Positions 9,381-18,957 of a DNA stretch of 64,000 nt are shown here, in pieces; position 1 is the first letter of the stretch, and every line of letters starts with the position of its first letter. The DNA comes from Rhizobium sp. BK650 (GTDB lineage: Bacteria > Pseudomonadota > Alphaproteobacteria > Rhizobiales > Rhizobiaceae): the NCBI RefSeq assembly GCF_014195325.1, contig NZ_JACIBK010000002.1, forward strand, positions 124,001-188,000, given 5' to 3'. The notes below the pieces were generated by a model that saw only the letters and a program-made list of their open reading frames with translations, searched no databases and was not told the DNA's origin. Both the position numbers and the translations under genes were made by a program.

Positions 9381-10469
9381 ATGGGCGCCTATATTCTCCG
9401 CCGCCTGCTTTTGATGATCCCGACCATTGTCGGCATCATGGCGATTTCTTTCATCGTCGTTCAATTCGCGCCCGGCGGCCCGGTCGAGCAGGTGATCGCC
9501 CAGTTGACCGGCCAGGCCGACAGCGCCGACCAGCGCATCTCCGGCGGCGGCGATCTCCTGCGCGGCGGGGGAGACGACGCCAGTTCCAAATATCGCGGCG
9601 CCCAGGGCCTCGATCCGGAACTGATCGCCAAGCTGGAGAAACAGTTCGGCTTCGACAAGCCGCCGTTGACCCGCTTCGGCGAAATGATGTGGAACTACAT
9701 CCGCTTCGATTTCGGCGAGAGCTTCTTCCGCAACACCTCCGTGCTCGACCTCATCAAGGAAAAGCTGCCGGTTTCGATCTCGCTCGGCATCTGGATACTG
9801 ATCTTCTCCTACGCCATCTCCATCCCGCTCGGCATCCGCAAAGCGGTCAAAGACGGCTCCTCCTTCGATGTCTGGACCTCAGGCGTCATCGTCGTCGGTT
9901 ATGCGGTGCCGAGTTTCCTGTTCGGTATTCTGCTGATCGTGCTTTTCGCCGGCGGCTCGTTCTACGACTGGTTCCCGCTGCGCGGCCTCGTCTCCGATAA
10001 TTTCGACCAGCTTGCCTGGTGGCAGAAGCCGCTCGATTATTTCTGGCACCTCACGCTGCCGCTGATCTCGCTGTCGCTCGCATCCTTCGCCACGACGACG
10101 CTTCTGACCAAGAACTCCTTCATCGACGAGATCAAGAAGCAGTACGTTATCACCGCGCGCGCTAAGGGCCTCAACGAGCGCCAGGTGCTCTACGGCCACG
10201 TTTTCCGCAATGCCATGCTGATCGTCATCGCGAGTTTCCCCGGCGCCTTCATCTCCGCCTTCTTCACCGGTTCGCTTTTGATCGAGAACATCTTCTCGCT
10301 CGATGGCCTCGGACGCCTCGGTTACCTCTCGGTCGTCAACCGCGATTACCCGATCGTCTTTGCGACGCTCTACATCTTCTCGCTGCTCGGCCTCTTCGTC
10401 GGCCTGATCTCGGATCTGCTCTACACATGGATTGATCCGCGCATCGATTTCGAGCGGAGGGACGTCTGA
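9381..10469 (+). CDS. yejB: peptide ABC transporter permease
   Basis: Inner-membrane permease of the dipeptide/oligopeptide type, 362 residues, opening with [20 protein letters not shown], the standard first helix. A long periplasmic loop rich in Gly/Asp (about residues 45-80) is characteristic of YejB. The cytoplasmic EAA coupling loop appears as [25 protein letters not shown]. An SD-like GGAGG precedes the ATG. The stop overlaps the yejE start (TGATG), so the two are translationally coupled. It pairs with YejE as a heterodimeric channel. Confidence 0.95.
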   Translation: MGAYILRRLLLMIPTIVGIMAISFIVVQFAPGGPVEQVIAQLTGQADSADQRISGGGDLLRGGGDDASSKYRGAQGLDPELIAKLEKQFGFDKPPLTRFGEMMWNYIRFDFGESFFRNTSVLDLIKEKLPVSISLGIWILIFSYAISIPLGIRKAVKDGSSFDVWTSGVIVVGYAVPSFLFGILLIVLFAGGSFYDWFPLRGLVSDNFDQLAWWQKPLDYFWHLTLPLISLSLASFATTTLLTKNSFIDEIKKQYVITARAKGLNERQVLYGHVFRNAMLIVIASFPGAFISAFFTGSLLIENIFSLDGLGRLGYLSVVNRDYPIVFATLYIFSLLGLFVGLISDLLYTWIDPRIDFERRDV

Positions 10470-11617
10470 TGGATGCCGCCGCAAACCCGACGACGGCGAC
10501 ACCCGTCCGACCGCCCCGCAAGGGCTTGCTGTCGCCGACCAACATCCGCCGCTGGCGGAACTTCAAGGCGAACCGGCGCGGCTACTGGTCGCTCTGGCTG
10601 TTCCTTATCCTCTTCGTGCTCAGCCTCTTTGCCGAGTTCATCGCCAATGACAGGCCGATCGTCGCCTCCTACAAGGGCGAGATCCTTTTCCCCGTCATCA
10701 TCAATTATCCCGAGGAAAAATTCGGCGGCTTCCTGGCCGAGACGGACTATCGCTCTTCGGTCATATCGGATGAGATCAATGCCAATGGCTGGATGATCTG
10801 GCCGCCGATCCGCTATTCCTACCAGTCGGTCAATTCCAATATTCCGCATTCGGCCCCGACGCCGCCGTTCTGGCTGATGTCGAAGGAGGAGCGCTGCTCG
10901 GCCTATCCGCAGGGCGTCAACGATCCCGATTGCAGGCTCGGCAATCTCAACTGGCTCGGCACGGACGATCAGGCCCGCGATGTGCTCGCCCGCGTCATCT
11001 ACGGTTTCCGCATTTCCGTGCTCTTCGGCCTGGCGCTCACCATCTGCTCGGCCGTCATCGGTGTCACGGCCGGCGCCGTCCAGGGCTATTTCGGCGGCTG
11101 GACGGACCTGCTCTTCCAGCGTTTCATCGAGATATGGTCCTCGATGCCGGTGCTCTATATCCTGCTGATCATTGCCGCCATCCTGCCGCCCGGCTTCTTC
11201 GTGCTGCTCGGCATCATGCTGCTCTTCTCCTGGGTGGGCTTCGTCGGCGTCGTGCGCGCCGAATTCCTGCGCGCCCGCAATTTTGAATATGTCCGGGCTG
11301 CGCGCGCGCTCGGCGTCAACAACCGCACCATCATGTGGCGGCATATGCTGCCGAATGCGATGGTGGCGACGCTGACCTTCCTGCCCTTCATCCTCTCCGG
11401 CTCGATCACCACGCTGACCTCGCTCGATTTCCTGGGCTTCGGCATGCCGCCGGGTTCGCCTTCGCTTGGTGAGCTGATCGCTCAGGGCAAGGCCAATCTC
11501 CAGGCGCCATGGCTCGGCCTGACGGCCTTCTTCACCATGTCGATCATGCTCTCGCTGCTGATCTTCATCGGCGAGGCGGTGCGCGATGCCTTCGATCCGA
11601 GAAAGACGTTCCAATGA
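10469..11617 (+). CDS. yejE: peptide ABC transporter permease
   Basis: 382-residue second permease of the Yej importer. It has a cytoplasmic N-tail (to about residue 40), then a first helix (YWSLWLFLILFVLSLFAEF). A long periplasmic domain of about 130 residues follows, then a five-helix core with the EAA loop EYVRAARALGVNNRTIMWRHM and the SLDFLGFGMPPGSPSLGEL signature. It overlaps yejB by one base. Its stop lies in CCAATGA. In a normal yej operon the yejF gene would follow at once, but here a two-gene toxin-antitoxin module intervenes. Confidence 0.95.
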   Translation: MDAAANPTTATPVRPPRKGLLSPTNIRRWRNFKANRRGYWSLWLFLILFVLSLFAEFIANDRPIVASYKGEILFPVIINYPEEKFGGFLAETDYRSSVISDEINANGWMIWPPIRYSYQSVNSNIPHSAPTPPFWLMSKEERCSAYPQGVNDPDCRLGNLNWLGTDDQARDVLARVIYGFRISVLFGLALTICSAVIGVTAGAVQGYFGGWTDLLFQRFIEIWSSMPVLYILLIIAAILPPGFFVLLGIMLLFSWVGFVGVVRAEFLRARNFEYVRAARALGVNNRTIMWRHMLPNAMVATLTFLPFILSGSITTLTSLDFLGFGMPPGSPSLGELIAQGKANLQAPWLGLTAFFTMSIMLSLLIFIGEAVRDAFDPRKTFQ

Positions 11618-11689
11618 GTGAAGTCATCTCGTCATTTGCAGGCGTTCAGACTAAGGTTGGCTATGACGCAACTCTTGAGGCACAGGCCG

Positions 11690-11980
11690 ATGAACAAGAT
11701 CGTGTTTGAGCATTATCCTGCATCGAAGCTGCCGGAAGAACTCCGGAAGGGCCTGGAAAAGGACGCTACGGTGCGTGTGGTGATTGAGGAGGAAGCCAAG
11801 GATGGGGAGAGAGACCCTTTTCCGGGCTTCAGGAACCTGCCGAAGATTGAGCGGAAGCCGATGACCAGAGCCGAAACCCTCGCCGCCATCAGGCGTATAA
11901 AAGCGGAAGACAGGCCATCGGTCAGTGCCGAGGAAGCGGTCGCTAGAATTCGCCAGCTGCGGGATGAGTGGGATGATTGA
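11690..11980 (+). CDS. antitoxin-like protein preceding PIN toxin
   Basis: 96-residue charged protein starting at the ATG at 11690 (MNKIVFEHYPASKLPEELR). The N-terminal half (VRVVIEEE) resembles the small beta-hairpin antitoxins. The C-terminal half (MTRAETLAAIRRIKAEDRP...AEEAVARIRQLRDEWDD) is amphipathic and acidic, as expected for the toxin-binding tail. I do not recognise a named family; the antitoxin role is inferred from size, charge and the overlapping PIN gene (TGATG junction). Base composition is lower in GC than in the yej genes. It probably autoregulates with the toxin. Confidence 0.75.
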   Translation: MNKIVFEHYPASKLPEELRKGLEKDATVRVVIEEEAKDGERDPFPGFRNLPKIERKPMTRAETLAAIRRIKAEDRPSVSAEEAVARIRQLRDEWDD

Positions 11981-12483
11981 TGCAAGGTGTCAGTAGAATT
12001 TATCTCGACACGAATATTTTCATCATGGCATTCGAGAGGCGGGACGAGACGAGTGATCGGCTCGCTCAACTGCTGGCCGCAGGCGATACTGATGTCGAGC
12101 CGAAATTTGTGACGAGTGAGTTGACGCTATCCGAGCTTCTGGTGACGCCATATCGTCAAAATGACGACAGTCTGATCGACACATACGAAGGGTTGATCCT
12201 AACGAGCAGCTGGCTCGAAGTGCTCCCAGTCGCTCCGCCCACACTTCGATATGCTGCGGTGCTGCGGTCTCAATATGGCAGCCTGAAATTACCGGATGCC
12301 ATTCATCTATCGACTGCCATCGGTGCGAACTGTTCGCATATCCTGACGGACGATCGGGGAATAAGGGACGAATACCGGCTGATCCATCGCAGATACGGGC
12401 AGTCAGCGGAAGCTCGGCCCTTGACGGTTCTTCGCCCGGATGAGCCCACTCTTTCCTCTTTCCTGAAAAAACCAGGCCAATGA
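11980..12483 (+). CDS. PIN-domain ribonuclease toxin (VapC-like)
   Basis: 167 residues from the ATG at 11980, which overlaps the antitoxin stop; a TTG at 11977 would add one residue. The four acidic PIN positions are visible: YLDTNIF near the N-terminus, the Glu in LTLSELLV, KLPDAIHL, and ILTDDRG. Such enzymes cut tRNA or mRNA and are held inactive by the partner antitoxin. The last 30 residues extend past the usual VapC end. The stop codon overlaps the yejF ATG, so the module is stitched seamlessly into the yej operon. Lower GC than its neighbours suggests transfer. Confidence 0.88.
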   Translation: MQGVSRIYLDTNIFIMAFERRDETSDRLAQLLAAGDTDVEPKFVTSELTLSELLVTPYRQNDDSLIDTYEGLILTSSWLEVLPVAPPTLRYAAVLRSQYGSLKLPDAIHLSTAIGANCSHILTDDRGIRDEYRLIHRRYGQSAEARPLTVLRPDEPTLSSFLKKPGQ

Positions 12484-14108
12484 CATCACCGCTACTCTCC
12501 GTCCGCGATCTCTCGGTCGCCTTCCATCAGGGCGGCGAAACCTCGCTCGCCGTCGACCGCATCTCCTTCGATATCGGCAAGGGCGAAGTCCTGGCGCTTG
12601 TCGGCGAATCCGGGTCCGGCAAGTCGGTGTCGGCAAATTCGATCCTGCGGCTTCTGCCCTATCCGTCGGCCAGCCATCCGGGTGGCGAGATACTCTTCAA
12701 GGGCAAGGATCTCCTGAAGGCCTCCGATCGCGAATTGCGCGAAGTACGCGGCAACGACATCACGATGATCTTCCAGGAGCCGATGACATCGCTCAATCCG
12801 CTCCATACGATCGAGCAGCAGATCGCCGAAATCCTGGCGCTGCATCAGGGCATGACGGGGCAGGCCGCGCGCACCCGGATATTGGAACTCCTGAACCAGG
12901 TCGGCATTCGGGAGCCGGAAAAGCGCCTGAAGGCCTATCCGCATGAGCTCTCGGGCGGCCAGCGTCAGCGTGTGATGATCGCCATGGCGCTCGCCAACCG
13001 GCCGGAACTCTTGATCGCCGACGAGCCGACGACAGCGCTCGACGTGACCGTCCAGGCGCAGATCCTCGAACTTTTGCGCGAATTGAAGGGCGAGCATGGC
13101 ATGTCCATGCTCTTCATCACCCATGATCTCGGCATCGTGCGCAAGTTCGCCGATCGCGTCTGCGTCATGACCAAGGGCAAGATCGTCGAGACCGGGACGG
13201 TGGAGGAGGTCTTTGCCAATCCGCAGCATGACTATACCCGCCACCTGCTCGCCTCCGAGCCGCGCGGCGAGCCGCCGGTCACCGATCCTTCCAGGCCCGT
13301 CGTCATGGAAGGCAACGACATCAAGGTCTGGTTCCCGATCAAGGCCGGCTTCATGCGCAAGATCGTCGATCACGTGAAGGCGGTCGATGGCATCGATCTG
13401 ACGCTGCGCTCCGGCCAGACGCTCGGCGTCGTCGGCGAATCCGGCTCCGGCAAGACCACGCTTGGTCTCGCGCTGACCCGCCTCATCTCCTCGAAGGGCC
13501 GCATTTCCTTCGTCGGAAAAGATATAGCAAACTATTCATTCACCGAGATGCGGCCGCTGCGCAACCAGCTCCAGGTCGTCTTCCAGGACCCCTACGGCTC
13601 GCTGAGCCCGCGCATGTCGGTCGGCGATATCGTCGCCGAGGGCCTGAAGGTGCATGAGCGTTCGCTCTCGGCCGATGAGCGTGACCAGCGCGTCTGCTGG
13701 GCGCTGGAGGAGGTCGGGCTCGATCCGCTCACCCGCTGGCGCTTCCCGCATGAATTTTCCGGCGGCCAGCGCCAGCGCATCGCCATTGCCCGCGCCATGG
13801 TGCTGAAGCCGCGCTTCGTCATGCTCGACGAGCCGACCTCGGCGCTCGACATGAGCGTGCAGGCGCAGGTGGTGGATCTCTTGCGCGACCTGCAGAAGAA
13901 GCACGATCTCGCCTATCTCTTCATCAGCCACGACCTGAAAGTGGTGAAAGCGCTGGCCAACGATGTGATCGTCATGCGCTTCGGCAAGGTTGTGGAGCAG
14001 GGGCCGTCGGCGGAAATCTTCCGCGCGCCGAAGCATGACTATACCAGGGCGCTGATGGCCGCCGCCTTCAATATCGAGGCGGTGCCGACCGCAGCGGTCC
14101 AGCAATAA
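12480..14108 (+). CDS. yejF: peptide ABC transporter ATP-binding protein (duplicated ATPase)
   Basis: 542 residues with two complete ATPase domains that energise YejB/YejE. Domain 1 (about 5-260) has [18 protein letters not shown] and [12 protein letters not shown]. Domain 2 (about 285-535) has [18 protein letters not shown] and [12 protein letters not shown]. Both H-loops (FITHDLG, FISHDLK) are present. The ATG at 12480 overlaps the PIN toxin stop by four bases (ATGA). That coupling means the peptide importer ATPase is now translated behind the toxin gene. No separate promoter is obvious. Confidence 0.95.
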   Translation: MTSPLLSVRDLSVAFHQGGETSLAVDRISFDIGKGEVLALVGESGSGKSVSANSILRLLPYPSASHPGGEILFKGKDLLKASDRELREVRGNDITMIFQEPMTSLNPLHTIEQQIAEILALHQGMTGQAARTRILELLNQVGIREPEKRLKAYPHELSGGQRQRVMIAMALANRPELLIADEPTTALDVTVQAQILELLRELKGEHGMSMLFITHDLGIVRKFADRVCVMTKGKIVETGTVEEVFANPQHDYTRHLLASEPRGEPPVTDPSRPVVMEGNDIKVWFPIKAGFMRKIVDHVKAVDGIDLTLRSGQTLGVVGESGSGKTTLGLALTRLISSKGRISFVGKDIANYSFTEMRPLRNQLQVVFQDPYGSLSPRMSVGDIVAEGLKVHERSLSADERDQRVCWALEEVGLDPLTRWRFPHEFSGGQRQRIAIARAMVLKPRFVMLDEPTSALDMSVQAQVVDLLRDLQKKHDLAYLFISHDLKVVKALANDVIVMRFGKVVEQGPSAEIFRAPKHDYTRALMAAAFNIEAVPTAAVQQ

Positions 14109-14131
14109 GACGGGCACCAGCAAAGAAGATC

Positions 14132-15091
14132 ATGTCAGCAAAACCTCCCGTTCTCGTCGACCTCAAGTTCGACCCTGATACTGTCGCCCGTATCCTCAAG
14201 ACCGCCTTTGCCGATCGCGGCAGCATCAATGCCGCCGACCCCGCGAGCAAGGCGCTTGACCTGACCGGCATCGATTATGCGCTGCTCTGGAAGCCGGATG
14301 CCGATATCTTCAAGCGCGCGCCGAACCTCAAGGTGCTTTTCTCCGGCGGCGCCGGGGTCGATAGCATCCTGTCCATTCCCGACCTGCCCGATCTTCCGAT
14401 CGTCCGCTTCGTCGATCGCAGCCTGACGACGCGCATGAGCGAATGGGTGGTCATGCAGTGCCTCATGCATCTGCGGCTCCAGCGCCAGCATGACCGCGAC
14501 CAGCAGAACCGCGTCTGGGGCAAGCTCGTGCCGCCGGAAGCTGCCGAAATCACCGTCGGCGTCATGGGCCTCGGCATTCTCGGCCAGGATGCCATCGCCA
14601 AGCTCCGCGTCATGGGCTTCAACGTCATCGGCTGGTCGCGCTCGAAGAAAGAGGTTGAGGGCATCGAAACCTTCAGCGGTCCCGAGCTCGGTACCTTCCT
14701 GGCGAAGACCGATATCGTCGTCGGCCTTCTGCCGCTGACGCCGGATACGACAGGCCTCTACGACAAGGCCTTCTTCGCCAGGCTGCGCCAGGGCGGCGCG
14801 CTCGGCAAGCCCGTCTTCATCAATGCCGGCCGCGGCAAGAGCCAGGTGCAGGCCGATATCGTTGCCGCGATCGAGGCCGGCGTGCTCGGCGGCGCCTCGC
14901 TCGATGTCTTCGAGGTCGAGCCGCTGCCGGCGGACGACCCGCTTTGGCATCTGGAGAATGTCTTCATCACCCCTCATGACGCGGCGATCTCGGAAGAAAA
15001 CGCGCTTTTCCGCCATGTCGAGACCCAGATCGCCCGCTTCGAGCGCGGCGAGCCGCTGCAATTCGTCGTCGACCGTGAGGCGGGGTACTGA
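14132..15091 (+). CDS. D-2-hydroxyacid dehydrogenase, glyoxylate/hydroxypyruvate reductase A type
   Basis: 319-residue NAD(P)H-dependent reductase. The dinucleotide loop GVMGLGILGQDA lies at about residues 144-155. The catalytic triad can be followed as Arg in INAGRGKSQVQ, Glu in VFEVEPLPADDPLW and His in ITPHDAAIS. The short N-terminal domain without the usual helix extensions and the RSLTTRMSEWV segment resemble GhrA. The likely substrate is glyoxylate or hydroxypyruvate, but this is not certain. It follows yejF by 23 bp and may be read through from the yej operon. Confidence 0.9.
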   Translation: MSAKPPVLVDLKFDPDTVARILKTAFADRGSINAADPASKALDLTGIDYALLWKPDADIFKRAPNLKVLFSGGAGVDSILSIPDLPDLPIVRFVDRSLTTRMSEWVVMQCLMHLRLQRQHDRDQQNRVWGKLVPPEAAEITVGVMGLGILGQDAIAKLRVMGFNVIGWSRSKKEVEGIETFSGPELGTFLAKTDIVVGLLPLTPDTTGLYDKAFFARLRQGGALGKPVFINAGRGKSQVQADIVAAIEAGVLGGASLDVFEVEPLPADDPLWHLENVFITPHDAAISEENALFRHVETQIARFERGEPLQFVVDREAGY

Positions 15092-15177
15092 CCCCTTCGG
15101 AACCATCCTCCATCGCTTCTCGTTTGTTTCCGGAAGCTCCGCAGGCGCGGCTTGCGGCTTACCGGAAGGAGACGATC

Positions 15178-15471
15178 ATGACCCCTACGGAAACGCGCTG
15201 GGAAAAGTCCGATCAAAAGCTTCATGCCGAAGAACAGATTTCGCCCGTGAAGGCCAAGCAGGGCCGTACCGGTTCCCGCATCCTCGCCGTGCTGATTGCC
15301 GCCCTGGTGCTCGCCTTCCTCGTCTGGATCCCCGTCGAGATCTGGGGCAAGAAGGAGGCCAATGACGTCGCTCCGCAGCAGCCGGGCCAGCAGATGCAGT
15401 CCGGGGTTCCGGCAAAGCCGCCGCAGAACGGCGCCACCGCCCCGGCCCAGCCGGCCGCACCTGCGCAATAG
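15178..15471 (+). CDS. small single-pass membrane protein, unknown function
   Basis: 97 residues starting at the ATG at 15178, with AAGGAGAC as a strong ribosome site. A hydrophilic N-terminus (about 35 residues) is followed by one transmembrane helix (ILAVLIAALVLAFLVWIPV, about residues 40-58). The tail is Gln/Pro/Ala-rich (QQPGQQMQSG...). It could be an inner-membrane protein with a periplasmic low-complexity tail. No family is recognised. A hairpin terminator follows directly. Confidence 0.8.
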   Translation: MTPTETRWEKSDQKLHAEEQISPVKAKQGRTGSRILAVLIAALVLAFLVWIPVEIWGKKEANDVAPQQPGQQMQSGVPAKPPQNGATAPAQPAAPAQ

Positions 15472-15494
15472 CGGGCGGATAGCACACAGTTGAA

Positions 15495-15544
15495 CAACGT
15501 CCTGCAGCCATTCCGGCTGCGGGACGTTGCCTGTTGTTTTTTCT
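15495..15544 (+). terminator. Rho-independent-like terminator
   Basis: A stem CAACGTCC...GGACGTTG, with inner GCAGCC/GGCTGC and loop ATTCC (15495-15529), is followed by a T-rich stretch (TTGTTTTTT). It ends the unit with the small membrane protein and insulates pncB. Confidence 0.7.
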
Positions 15545-15649
15545 GGACTTTGCCGATCTATTTTTCGATAAGAAGGCGCACGAGCCGGTTTCGTGCGCTG
15601 GCCGTAACAGGGCCGCACCTGACCGGATGGACGGACAGGCAGGAGTTTC

Positions 15650-16954
15650 ATGGCCAGGACCGATATCGCAAGGCGCGTCTACAATCATACCTGGAAACTC
15701 GATCCGATCGTCCGCAGTCTGATCGATACGGATTTCTACAAGCTCCTGATGCTGCAGATGATCTGGAAGCTCTATCCAGATGTCAGCGCCTCCTTCACCC
15801 TCATCAACCGCACCAAGCGCGTGCGCCTTGCCGACGAGATCGACGAAGGCGAGCTGCGCGAGCAGCTCGACCATGCGCGCACGCTGCGGCTCGCCAAGAA
15901 GGAGATGATCTGGCTTGCCGGTAACAGCTTCTATGGCCGCGCCCAGATCTTCGAGCCGGAATTCCTCGCCTGGCTCTCCAATTTCCAGCTGCCGGAATAC
16001 GAGCTTTCCAAGAAGGACGGGCAATATGTGCTCGATTTCCATGGGTCGTGGAAGGAAACGACCATGTGGGAAATCCCGGCACTTGCCATCATCAACGAGC
16101 TGCGTTCGCGCGCCGCCATGAAGGCGATGGGCCCCTTCACGCTCGACGTGCTCTATGCCCGCGCCAAGGCCAAGATGTGGGCCAAGGTGGAGAAACTGCG
16201 TGAACTGCCGGGCTTGCGGATCTCCGATTTCGGCACCCGCCGCCGCCACAGCTTTCTCTGGCAGCGCTGGTGCGTGGAAGCCCTGAAGGAAGGCATCGGC
16301 CCGGCCTTCACCGGCACCAGCAATGTATTGCTGGCTATGGATTCCGATCTCGAAGCCGTCGGCACCAACGCCCACGAGCTGCCGATGGTGGCCGCTGCCT
16401 TGGCCGAGACCGACGAGCAGCTCAGGAACGCGCCCTATAAGGTGCTGCGCGACTGGAACAAGCTCTATGGCGGCAACCTGCTGATCGTGCTGCCGGACGC
16501 CTTCGGCACCGCCGCCTTTCTGCGCGACGCGCCGGAATGGGTGGCCGACTGGACCGGCTTCCGCCCGGACAGCGCCCCGCCGATCGAAGGCGGCGAGAAG
16601 ATCATCGACTGGTGGAAGAAGATGGGCCGCGACCCGCGCCAGAAGCTCCTGATCTTTTCCGATGGCCTCGATGTCGATGCCATCATCGACACCTACAAGC
16701 ATTTCGAGGGCCGCGTGCGCATGAGCTTCGGCTGGGGCACCAATCTGACGAATGACTTTGCCGGCTGCGCGCCGACAGATACGTCCGATTTCCTGCCGAT
16801 CTCCATCGTCTGCAAGGTCAGCGACGCCAATGGCCGCCCGGCCGTCAAGCTCTCGGACAACCCGCAGAAGGCGACCGGCGAGCCGGCCGAGGTGGAGCGC
16901 TATCTGAAATTCTTCGGCGCCGAGGATCGGACTGATCAACCGGTGCTGGTTTAA
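15650..16954 (+). CDS. pncB: nicotinate phosphoribosyltransferase
   Basis: Makes nicotinate mononucleotide from nicotinate and PRPP for NAD salvage. 434 residues, full family length. Landmarks are [13 protein letters not shown] (about 24-36), FEPEFLAWL, the central [12 protein letters not shown] (194-205), GTSNVLLAM (222-230) and [12 protein letters not shown] near the C-terminus. A second, decayed copy of its 3' part lies at 18958-19335, after a two-gene insertion. The protein itself appears intact, and an SD-like CAGGAG precedes the ATG. Confidence 0.96.
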   Translation: MARTDIARRVYNHTWKLDPIVRSLIDTDFYKLLMLQMIWKLYPDVSASFTLINRTKRVRLADEIDEGELREQLDHARTLRLAKKEMIWLAGNSFYGRAQIFEPEFLAWLSNFQLPEYELSKKDGQYVLDFHGSWKETTMWEIPALAIINELRSRAAMKAMGPFTLDVLYARAKAKMWAKVEKLRELPGLRISDFGTRRRHSFLWQRWCVEALKEGIGPAFTGTSNVLLAMDSDLEAVGTNAHELPMVAAALAETDEQLRNAPYKVLRDWNKLYGGNLLIVLPDAFGTAAFLRDAPEWVADWTGFRPDSAPPIEGGEKIIDWWKKMGRDPRQKLLIFSDGLDVDAIIDTYKHFEGRVRMSFGWGTNLTNDFAGCAPTDTSDFLPISIVCKVSDANGRPAVKLSDNPQKATGEPAEVERYLKFFGAEDRTDQPVLV

Positions 16955-17238
16955 AGCAGCGGTCATTTCTGACGGCCGGACGGGCGGCGTAACACTCTGA
17001 TGGGGGCTCTTCGAGCCATCTGACCGGGGTCGCGCCGCGGGTCTCGACGCGTCCTTCGGACCCTCGAGGGAGAAGGGACGTGCAGCGGCGGCTTCATTCC
17101 CTTCGACCCCGCGTGGGAGCGATTGCCATGCGTCCTCCTCCCAAGCCCACTTGCATCACCGGCAGTTCTAGGTTCTGCTAACGCCGAGTCTTCCGACATT
17201 TGAGCGGCACTTCTTCGTTAACATCTCGAGGCAATCCA

Positions 17239-17958
17239 ATGCGTGTCGTGTTTCGCTGTGATCCTGCGCTTGTCGACCATCTGCCTCGCCCCGTTCCAGC
17301 TCGCAGCATTCTGCCGGACTGGCTCCGTAGCATGCCCGCGAAGGCACATTCCGAGATTCACGGCCGGGAAATTCGGACCGTAAAGCAGTGCCCTCCCTTT
17401 GTTGACGCCATGTCCCATGGTTTTATGATTCTGCTCCCGTGCGACGTAACCGTTCGAAGCGGTGTCTTCGCATGGGATTGGGTTATCCCAGAGCCCTCGA
17501 CCGAAGGTCATCCGCGATCTCCGCTCAGCTTTCATGTTGCTGAGCAGCTTGCTGGCGCGCCGTTTGCCAACGGCTTGGCAGCGGTGAAGTTCAACAGCTT
17601 TTGGACGATCGAACTGGAGGAGGGATGGTCACTTTTCGCCATGCACCCGGTCAATCGCAACGAGCTTCCCTTCCGTTTGCTGACGGGTGTCGTGGATTCA
17701 GATCGCTTTTATGATGCGGGGATCAACTTCCCGGCAATCTGGACCGATCCTCATTTTTCAGGGGTTCTGCCAAAGGGCACCCCGATTGCACAATGCTTTC
17801 CGGTACCGCGCGCAGCTCCCGATGTGATCTTTGAATATTTCGATGGGACGCACAACACTGCCTACGAGAAAACCGTCGCCGAGGTTCTCGCCAATCCCGG
17901 AGTCTACCGAAAGCATTTCCGCGTAAAGCGTCCGCGTTCAGCGCCAGAATCGGCTTGA
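17239..17958 (+). CDS. conserved hypothetical, DUF6065-like
   Basis: 239 residues from the ATG at 17239; a TTG at 17200 would add 13. The pattern of a polar start (FRCDPALVDHLPRPVPARSILPDWLRSMP), KQCPPFVDAMSHGF, a WDW segment, a Phe/Trp-rich middle and a C-terminal EVLANPGVYRKHFRVKR resembles the uncharacterised DUF6065 proteins; I recall this family and could not check it. No signal peptide or membrane helix. GC is visibly lower than in pncB. It is convergent with a TPR gene (13 bp between stops), and the pair sits between intact and decayed pncB copies, so it was probably acquired. Confidence 0.7.
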   Translation: MRVVFRCDPALVDHLPRPVPARSILPDWLRSMPAKAHSEIHGREIRTVKQCPPFVDAMSHGFMILLPCDVTVRSGVFAWDWVIPEPSTEGHPRSPLSFHVAEQLAGAPFANGLAAVKFNSFWTIELEEGWSLFAMHPVNRNELPFRLLTGVVDSDRFYDAGINFPAIWTDPHFSGVLPKGTPIAQCFPVPRAAPDVIFEYFDGTHNTAYEKTVAEVLANPGVYRKHFRVKRPRSAPESA

Positions 17959-17971
17959 ATGTGAGCTGCAC

Positions 17972-18784
17972 CTAAGATTTGAGCATTCGCTTCAAGACCT
18001 CTCGATCCAGCCATAGCTGGCCTCGCGGTGCCGACGTTAGCGACATGGCGATCGCACCCAATGTATCGGGTCGCAGGCTGTAGGCTGCCTGATAAGCCGC
18101 GATGGCCTCGTCAATCTCACCCATATCCTGCAACACGATGCCGAGATTGACGGCTGCCTCTGCATCGTCAGGCCGCTGTTCCAGCGCTTTGCGATAAGCT
18201 TCGGCCGCACCAGCCAAGTCGTGCAAATCCTGCCTCACCAGCCCCAGGTCAAACCACATTGAGGCAGATCTGTCGACTGCCGCCACACCTTCGAGTACCG
18301 CAGCCGCGGCATCGGGCGACCCGTCTTCAAAAAGTATCCGACCGAGGCGCGCGGCAGCCTCCAGCGAAGCAGGGTTGGCACGGCTCAATGCCCTCCAAGC
18401 GCCGGCTGCCCGGTTGCGATCGCCGGCGGCATCGAAAGTACGAGCCTGTTCAAGGAGAATTTCGACACTCGGAGACAATGTGGCAGCGCGACTGAGGTGA
18501 AATATAGCTCGGTCGAAATCTCGCAACGACCGCGCGATACGGCCGGCAAGCAGTCGGCCGGGCGCGTTATCAGGCGTGTCCGCCAAACTAATTTCAATAT
18601 GGATGCTCGCCTTTGCAGCATCGCCCTTGCCGAACAGAATCGCCGCGAAAAGGTGGTTAAGGGTCGGGTCGCTCCGATTTTGCCGCAAGCTTGTCTCACA
18701 CAAGGACATCGCCTGGTCCAAACGGCCGGCGTTGAAATCAGCCACGATTCGCCGCACCTGATTTTCGACCGCCGCAACACGCAT
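17972..18784 (-). CDS. tetratricopeptide-repeat protein
   Basis: 270 residues, almost wholly made of TPR-like helical pairs. Clear units are at about residues 200-265 (AEAYRKALEQRPDDAEAAVNLG, then AIAAYQAAYSLRPDTLGAIA), with weaker ones upstream (NRAAGAWRALSRANPASLEAAARLG). No signal peptide; cytoplasmic scaffold is likely. It ends close to the DUF6065-like gene on the opposite strand, and its upstream side borders the decayed DUF72/pncB fragments. TPR proteins are frequent partners of modification enzymes, but no partner activity can be named here. Confidence 0.8.
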   Translation of the reverse strand: MRVAAVENQVRRIVADFNAGRLDQAMSLCETSLRQNRSDPTLNHLFAAILFGKGDAAKASIHIEISLADTPDNAPGRLLAGRIARSLRDFDRAIFHLSRAATLSPSVEILLEQARTFDAAGDRNRAAGAWRALSRANPASLEAAARLGRILFEDGSPDAAAAVLEGVAAVDRSASMWFDLGLVRQDLHDLAGAAEAYRKALEQRPDDAEAAVNLGIVLQDMGEIDEAIAAYQAAYSLRPDTLGAIAMSLTSAPRGQLWLDREVLKRMLKS

Positions 18785-18904
18785 GCCCAGCTCCCCTTTA
18801 TCCGCCGCCGCCAGGAAAAGCGGCCGATATCGCAGTCATAAGTGCAGACTAAACGGGGCGCCACACAATTTATTTATTCCGTCCATCCGATAGCCCATGC
18901 GTCG

Positions 18905-18950
18905 CCGCTCTTGTCATGCAAGGGGCCGGCGCGCACTTGCTCCCGAATGA
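18905..18950 (-). pseudogene. fragment resembling the start region of the DUF72 gene
   Basis: The stretch GCCGCTCTTGTCATGCA...GCCGGCGCGCACTTG closely matches the start codon region of the DUF72 gene at about 20324-20370, in the same orientation, with a small deletion. It joins directly onto the decayed pncB copy. This is best explained as the leftover 5' edge of a duplicated DUF72 gene whose body was lost to the insertion. Confidence 0.6.
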
Positions 18951-18957
18951 AAGAGGA

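Noticed and set aside
10421..11614. 397-residue - strand frame over yejE
   Set aside because: Arg/Glu/Asp-rich antisense of the yejE coding strand; codon periodicity belongs to yejE.
16963..17199. 78-residue - strand frame after pncB
   Set aside because: Arg/Pro/Ser-rich composition typical of a chance frame in GC-rich DNA; no start signal, no motif. The region 16955-17238 is left as non-coding.
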